Below are positions 39,201 through 41,772 of a stretch of DNA of 41,772 nucleotides, piece by piece. The stretch covers positions 1 to 41,772 of the forward strand of contig JASJDQ010000010.1 in the NCBI GenBank assembly GCA_030065075.1. Direction: 5' to 3'. The translations under genes were made by a program, and so were the position numbers. Under the pieces are notes generated by a model. It was given only the letters and a program-made list of their open reading frames with translations. It ran no database searches and was not told the DNA's origin. How positions within the stretch are numbered: position 1 is the first letter of the stretch; each line of letters starts with the position of its first letter. The stretch is from Paracoccaceae bacterium (GTDB lineage: Bacteria; Pseudomonadota; Alphaproteobacteria; Rhodobacterales; Rhodobacteraceae).

Positions 39201-40192
39201 GCCTGTCGATCCAGCGCATCGGCCCGGCGGTCAGCATCCAGGATGCCGGACGGGCAGGCGGCATGGGGCTCGGCCTCTCGCGCGGCGGCGCGGCGGACCG
39301 GCTGGCCTACCTCGCCGCTTGCGCTCTGGCAGGCGTGCCCATCGGCAGCGCCGCGATCGAGATGGCGGGCTTCGGCGGGCGGTTTCGGCTTGAAGCCACC
39401 ACCCGCATCGCTCTTGCGGGCACACCGATGCGGGCCACCGTCGATGGCGCTCCCGTCGCCTGGAACGCCGCCCATATCGTGGAGGCGGGCAGCATTCTCG
39501 ACATCGGCGCGGCGGAAAAAGGTGTCTACGGCTATCTTTTACCGGGCGGCGGCCTCGACACGCCCGAGGAACTTGGCGGGCGCGGCTTCCACCGGATCGC
39601 CGGGCTGGGCCGTGCGCTGGAGGAGGGGGATCGCCTGCCCATCCTGCCGGACCCCGCGCCCGACGCGCCGCCGATGAGGCTCCCTGCGCCGTCTCCCGAG
39701 ACCGGCCCGATCCGCGTCATGCCTGGGCCCCAGACGACCCTGTTCAACGACGACACGCGCGCGCGCTTCGAGGCGACGACGTTCACCCGCAGCGCCAAGG
39801 CCAACCGCCAGGGCGTCCGCCTCGAACAGGAGGGTGATCCCTTTTCCGCCGGGTCGCAGCTGCAGCGGGTTTCCGACTTCATCTCCGAGGGCGACATCCA
39901 GATGACCGGAGACGGGACGCCCTATGTCCTCCTCGCCGATTGCCAGACCATGGGCGGCTATCCCCGCATCGGCACGGTGCTCCCCGGCGACCTGCCCCGT
40001 ATCGCGCAAGCCATGCCCGGCCAGACGCTCCGCTTCCGTTTCGTAACCGTGGAGGAGGCGGAGGCGCTATGGATTTCGGACGCGGACACATTGAAAAGAC
40101 TGAAGAAAAGTCTCATGCCGCTTGTCCGCGACCCCCGCGCGATGACCGATCTGCTGACCTACGAATTGATCGGGAAACCGCTGTCCGACTGA
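39197..40192 (+). CDS. pxpC: 5-oxoprolinase subunit PxpC (biotin-dependent carboxyltransferase family)
   Basis: A 331-residue protein starting at GTG 39197, overlapping the pxpB stop. It belongs to the KipA/allophanate-hydrolase subunit 2 family: SIQRIGPAVSIQDAGRAGGM, GLGLSRGGAADRLAYLAACA, GVYGYLLPGGGLDTPEELGG, IRVMPGPQTTLFNDDTRARF, then SAKANRQGVRLEQEGDPFSA and DCQTMGGYPRIGTVLPGDLP. It works as a complex with PxpB. Its length is normal for the family. The C-terminal end (LMPLVRDPRAMTDLLTYELI) looks complete. The pair lies immediately after tRNA-Met. Confidence 0.9.
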   Translation: MSLSIQRIGPAVSIQDAGRAGGMGLGLSRGGAADRLAYLAACALAGVPIGSAAIEMAGFGGRFRLEATTRIALAGTPMRATVDGAPVAWNAAHIVEAGSILDIGAAEKGVYGYLLPGGGLDTPEELGGRGFHRIAGLGRALEEGDRLPILPDPAPDAPPMRLPAPSPETGPIRVMPGPQTTLFNDDTRARFEATTFTRSAKANRQGVRLEQEGDPFSAGSQLQRVSDFISEGDIQMTGDGTPYVLLADCQTMGGYPRIGTVLPGDLPRIAQAMPGQTLRFRFVTVEEAEALWISDADTLKRLKKSLMPLVRDPRAMTDLLTYELIGKPLSD

Positions 40193-40212
40193 GGCGCGTC
40201 GGCAACCCGCCG

Positions 40213-40599
40213 CTAGGTCAGCGCATACGCCACGTTCGCAAGCGCCAGCAGACCGAGGACGAACAGCGTCAGCGCGGCGCCCGGCACCCGTAAGGGAGAA
40301 TAGTCGGTGAAGCTGAGCGCATAGCCATGCAACAGCCGCGCCACCAGCAACGCAGCCCCCAAGGCGTGAACCATCCACAGGGCTGCCCCCTGCATCTCCA
40401 GCAAGGCGAGCAGTACAAGCGCCAGCGGAACGTACTCCGCGAAATTACCGTGCCCCCGCACACGCCGTTCCAGCGTCCGGTCCGTCCCGTGCCCAATCGA
40501 GATCGACGCTGCACGCCGCTGCAGGATGACCCGGGCCGACAAGACGAGAAACCAGAGCCCAAGAAGACCGGCGTAAAGGGCCGTGACGGCAATCGACAT
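40213..40599 (-). CDS. MAPEG-family membrane protein
   Basis: A 128-residue integral membrane protein with four hydrophobic segments. Family features are ALYAGLLGLWFLVLSARVIL at the start and the conserved RVRGHGNFAEYVPLALVLLA box (RGHGNFAEY), then GAALLVARLLHGYAL. MAPEG proteins include glutathione-transferase-like membrane enzymes. Bacterial members of this small type are often of unknown role. GGAGAGCGA precedes the ATG at 40599. The gene follows the ABC ATPase gene on the same strand by 10 bp, so it may be the last gene of that operon, and it converges with pxpC. Confidence 0.88.
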   Translation of the reverse strand: MSIAVTALYAGLLGLWFLVLSARVILQRRAASISIGHGTDRTLERRVRGHGNFAEYVPLALVLLALLEMQGAALWMVHALGAALLVARLLHGYALSFTDYSPLRVPGAALTLFVLGLLALANVAYALT

Positions 40600-40609
40600 T
40601 CGCGCTCTC

Positions 40610-41341
40610 CTAATTCACCACCCGGCGCAGGAACGCGCGGGTCCGGTCTTCGACCGGATTGTCGAATATTTGTTCGGGCGGTCCGGCCTCGCGGATCACG
40701 CCGGCGTCCAGAAAACAGACCTTGTCGGCCAGTTCCCGCGCGAACCCCATCTCGTGCGTGGCGAGCACCATCGTCATCCCCGCCTCCCTGAGTTCGCGGA
40801 GCGCATCCAGAACCTCGCCCACCAGTTCCGGGTCCAGCGCGCTGGTGATCTCGTCGAAGAGCATGATCTCGGGTTTCATCGCCAGCGCCCGTACGATGGC
40901 GACCCGCTGTTGCTGCCCGCCCGAAAGCTGATCGGGGTAATGCCCCATCCGGTCGGCCAGCCCGAACCGCTCGAACAGCGCCGTGACCTCCGGCAACAAT
41001 ACCTCGCGCGACTTCCCGTGCACCCGACGCGGCGCCAGCATCACGTTTTCCGCCGCCGTCATGTGCGGAAACAGGTTGAAGCTCTGAAACACCATCCCGA
41101 TCCGCTGCCGCACTGGCTGCGGGTCGAGGCCGGGGACGGAGATGTCGACCCCATCCAGGAGGATTTGCCCGTCATCAATGGGCTCCAGCAGGTTGAGGCA
41201 TTTGAGCAGTGTCGACTTGCCGGACCCGGAGGCCCCGATCAGGCAGACCATCTCGTCGGTCCCGACGTCGAGGTCGATGCCCTTGCAGACCTCCGTCCCG
41301 CCGAAGGCCTTGCGAAGCCCGCGCACCTCCAGCTTCGCCAT
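40610..41341 (-). CDS. Polar amino-acid-type ABC transporter ATP-binding protein
   Basis: A 243-residue ATPase starting at ATG 41341 ([20 protein letters not shown]). A longer frame running further to the right is only an accidental extension across the permease gene. Motifs are Walker [20 protein letters not shown], the Q-loop [20 protein letters not shown], the signature [19 protein letters not shown], Walker [21 protein letters not shown] and the switch region [14 protein letters not shown]. The [12 protein letters not shown] and [15 protein letters not shown] patterns are typical of GlnQ/HisP-type polar amino-acid importers. Its ATG overlaps the permease TGA (ATGA). A link to glutamate or pyroglutamate metabolism is possible, given neighbouring pxpBC. 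Confidence 0.92.
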   Translation of the reverse strand: MAKLEVRGLRKAFGGTEVCKGIDLDVGTDEMVCLIGASGSGKSTLLKCLNLLEPIDDGQILLDGVDISVPGLDPQPVRQRIGMVFQSFNLFPHMTAAENVMLAPRRVHGKSREVLLPEVTALFERFGLADRMGHYPDQLSGGQQQRVAIVRALAMKPEIMLFDEITSALDPELVGEVLDALRELREAGMTMVLATHEMGFARELADKVCFLDAGVIREAGPPEQIFDNPVEDRTRAFLRRVVN

Positions 41342-41772
41342 CAGCTTCGCGCCTTCCGCTGCCGTGCCAGCAGGTAATCCGCATAGCGCGTCGCCGGTAT
41401 CGTGATCGCGAGAAAGATAATTGCCGCGCCCACATAGGGCGTGAAATTCGCCATCAGCGACTTGTAGACCCCCGCCTGCCGGAAGATTTCCACCGGGCCG
41501 ATGAAGGACAGAAGGGCGACGTCCTTCTGCAGCGCGATGAAGAGGTTCATGTTCGCCGGCACCACCTTCCGGATTGCCTGCGGCAGGATCACATAGCGCA
41601 TCGTGTCCGCCTCCGAAAGGCCGAGCGACGCTGCCGCCGACCGCTGGCTCGCATGGATGCTCTCGATGCCCGTCCGGAACACCTCCGCGACATAGGCCGC
41701 ATAGGTCAGGACCAGCGCCACCGTGCCCCAGATGTAGGGCGAGTTCCACGGGCGCGGCAGCCCGAGCCCCGG
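41341..41772 (-). CDS. Amino-acid ABC transporter permease, C-terminal part (cut by window end)
   Basis: The minus-strand frame runs from the window edge ([20 protein letters not shown]) to TGA at 41341. It contains [20 protein letters not shown], then [20 protein letters not shown] and [20 protein letters not shown], which is the EAA-type cytoplasmic loop of His/Glu/Gln-type permeases. [20 protein letters not shown] follows, with a last membrane segment ([20 protein letters not shown]). The 5' end lies outside the window. It overlaps the ATPase gene by 3 bases of an ATGA junction and belongs to the same importer. Confidence 0.9.
   Translation of the reverse strand, partial: PGLGLPRPWNSPYIWGTVALVLTYAAYVAEVFRTGIESIHASQRSAAASLGLSEADTMRYVILPQAIRKVVPANMNLFIALQKDVALLSFIGPVEIFRQAGVYKSLMANFTPYVGAAIIFLAITIPATRYADYLLARQRKARS

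Noticed and set aside
1-41772. CRISPR array, rRNA genes or complete insertion sequences
   Set aside because: No regularly spaced repeat array, no rRNA-like sequence and no transposase with terminal inverted repeats was seen on either strand. A systematic search was not possible.

Overview
The window looks like a chromosomal segment of a GC-rich alphaproteobacterium, most probably the Rhodobacteraceae (roseobacter group). The evidence is codon use, the ABC-transporter, oxygenase and 5-oxoprolinase flanks, AAGGAG-type ribosome sites and the tRNA-Met(CAU) sequence. The species cannot be told from the sequence alone.

Layout. Bases 1-4008 are high-GC host-type genes: a spermidine/putrescine-type ABC transporter (permease fragment, ATPase, Tat-type binding protein) divergent from an isopenicillin-N-synthase-like Fe(II) oxygenase and a small GNAT-like protein. 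Bases 38279-41772 are again host-type: tRNA-Met(CAU), pxpB-pxpC, a MAPEG membrane protein and a polar amino-acid ABC transporter cut by the window end. Between them lies a block of about 34 kb that reads as an integrated genomic island. Its right end is the 3' end of tRNA-Met. Its left end carries one, perhaps two, degenerate copies of that 3' end (4184-4214 and 4295-4308), followed by a tyrosine integrase.

The island is modular. (i) Mobility and replication, 4.3-9.3 kb: integrase, a small unknown protein, an AlpA/excisionase-type HTH protein, a second small unknown, a primase/VirE-type helicase, and an iteron-like GGGGAGTG array that could be a replication origin. This layout resembles a phage satellite. 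(ii) A 1704-residue protein joining a DEDD-type exonuclease-like domain, a Cys-rich segment, a RecQ-like helicase and a UvrD-like helicase, a strong candidate for a DNA-processing or anti-mobile-element system. (iii) A sulfatase operon: Cys-type sulfatase, two beta-barrel-like exported proteins and an apparently exported formylglycine-generating enzyme. Two membrane-bound LytTR regulators sit upstream, with TGCACGA direct repeats at two-helical-turn spacing. (iv) A TetR regulator divergent from an exported amidohydrolase that carries an inserted pair of membrane segments, with a palindromic operator between them. (v) An envelope-stress block, 24.5-35.7 kb: SpoIIAA-like protein, MscS channel, YqjE- and YqjD/ElaB-like proteins, AI-2E/PerM-family protein, TerC-family protein, coiled-coil protein, two PRC-barrel proteins, HdeD-like protein and two META-domain proteins. 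(vi) A lower-GC, unrecognised 558-residue protein next to the tRNA end.

The most notable regulatory signal is an approximately 18-bp motif, GAGTGANTCACSGTGAAC in consensus, found upstream of four transcription units of the stress block. It suggests one regulon, perhaps controlled by the winged-helix/TolB-like/TPR protein encoded in the middle of the block. Function assignments come from motif reading only. No database search was run.
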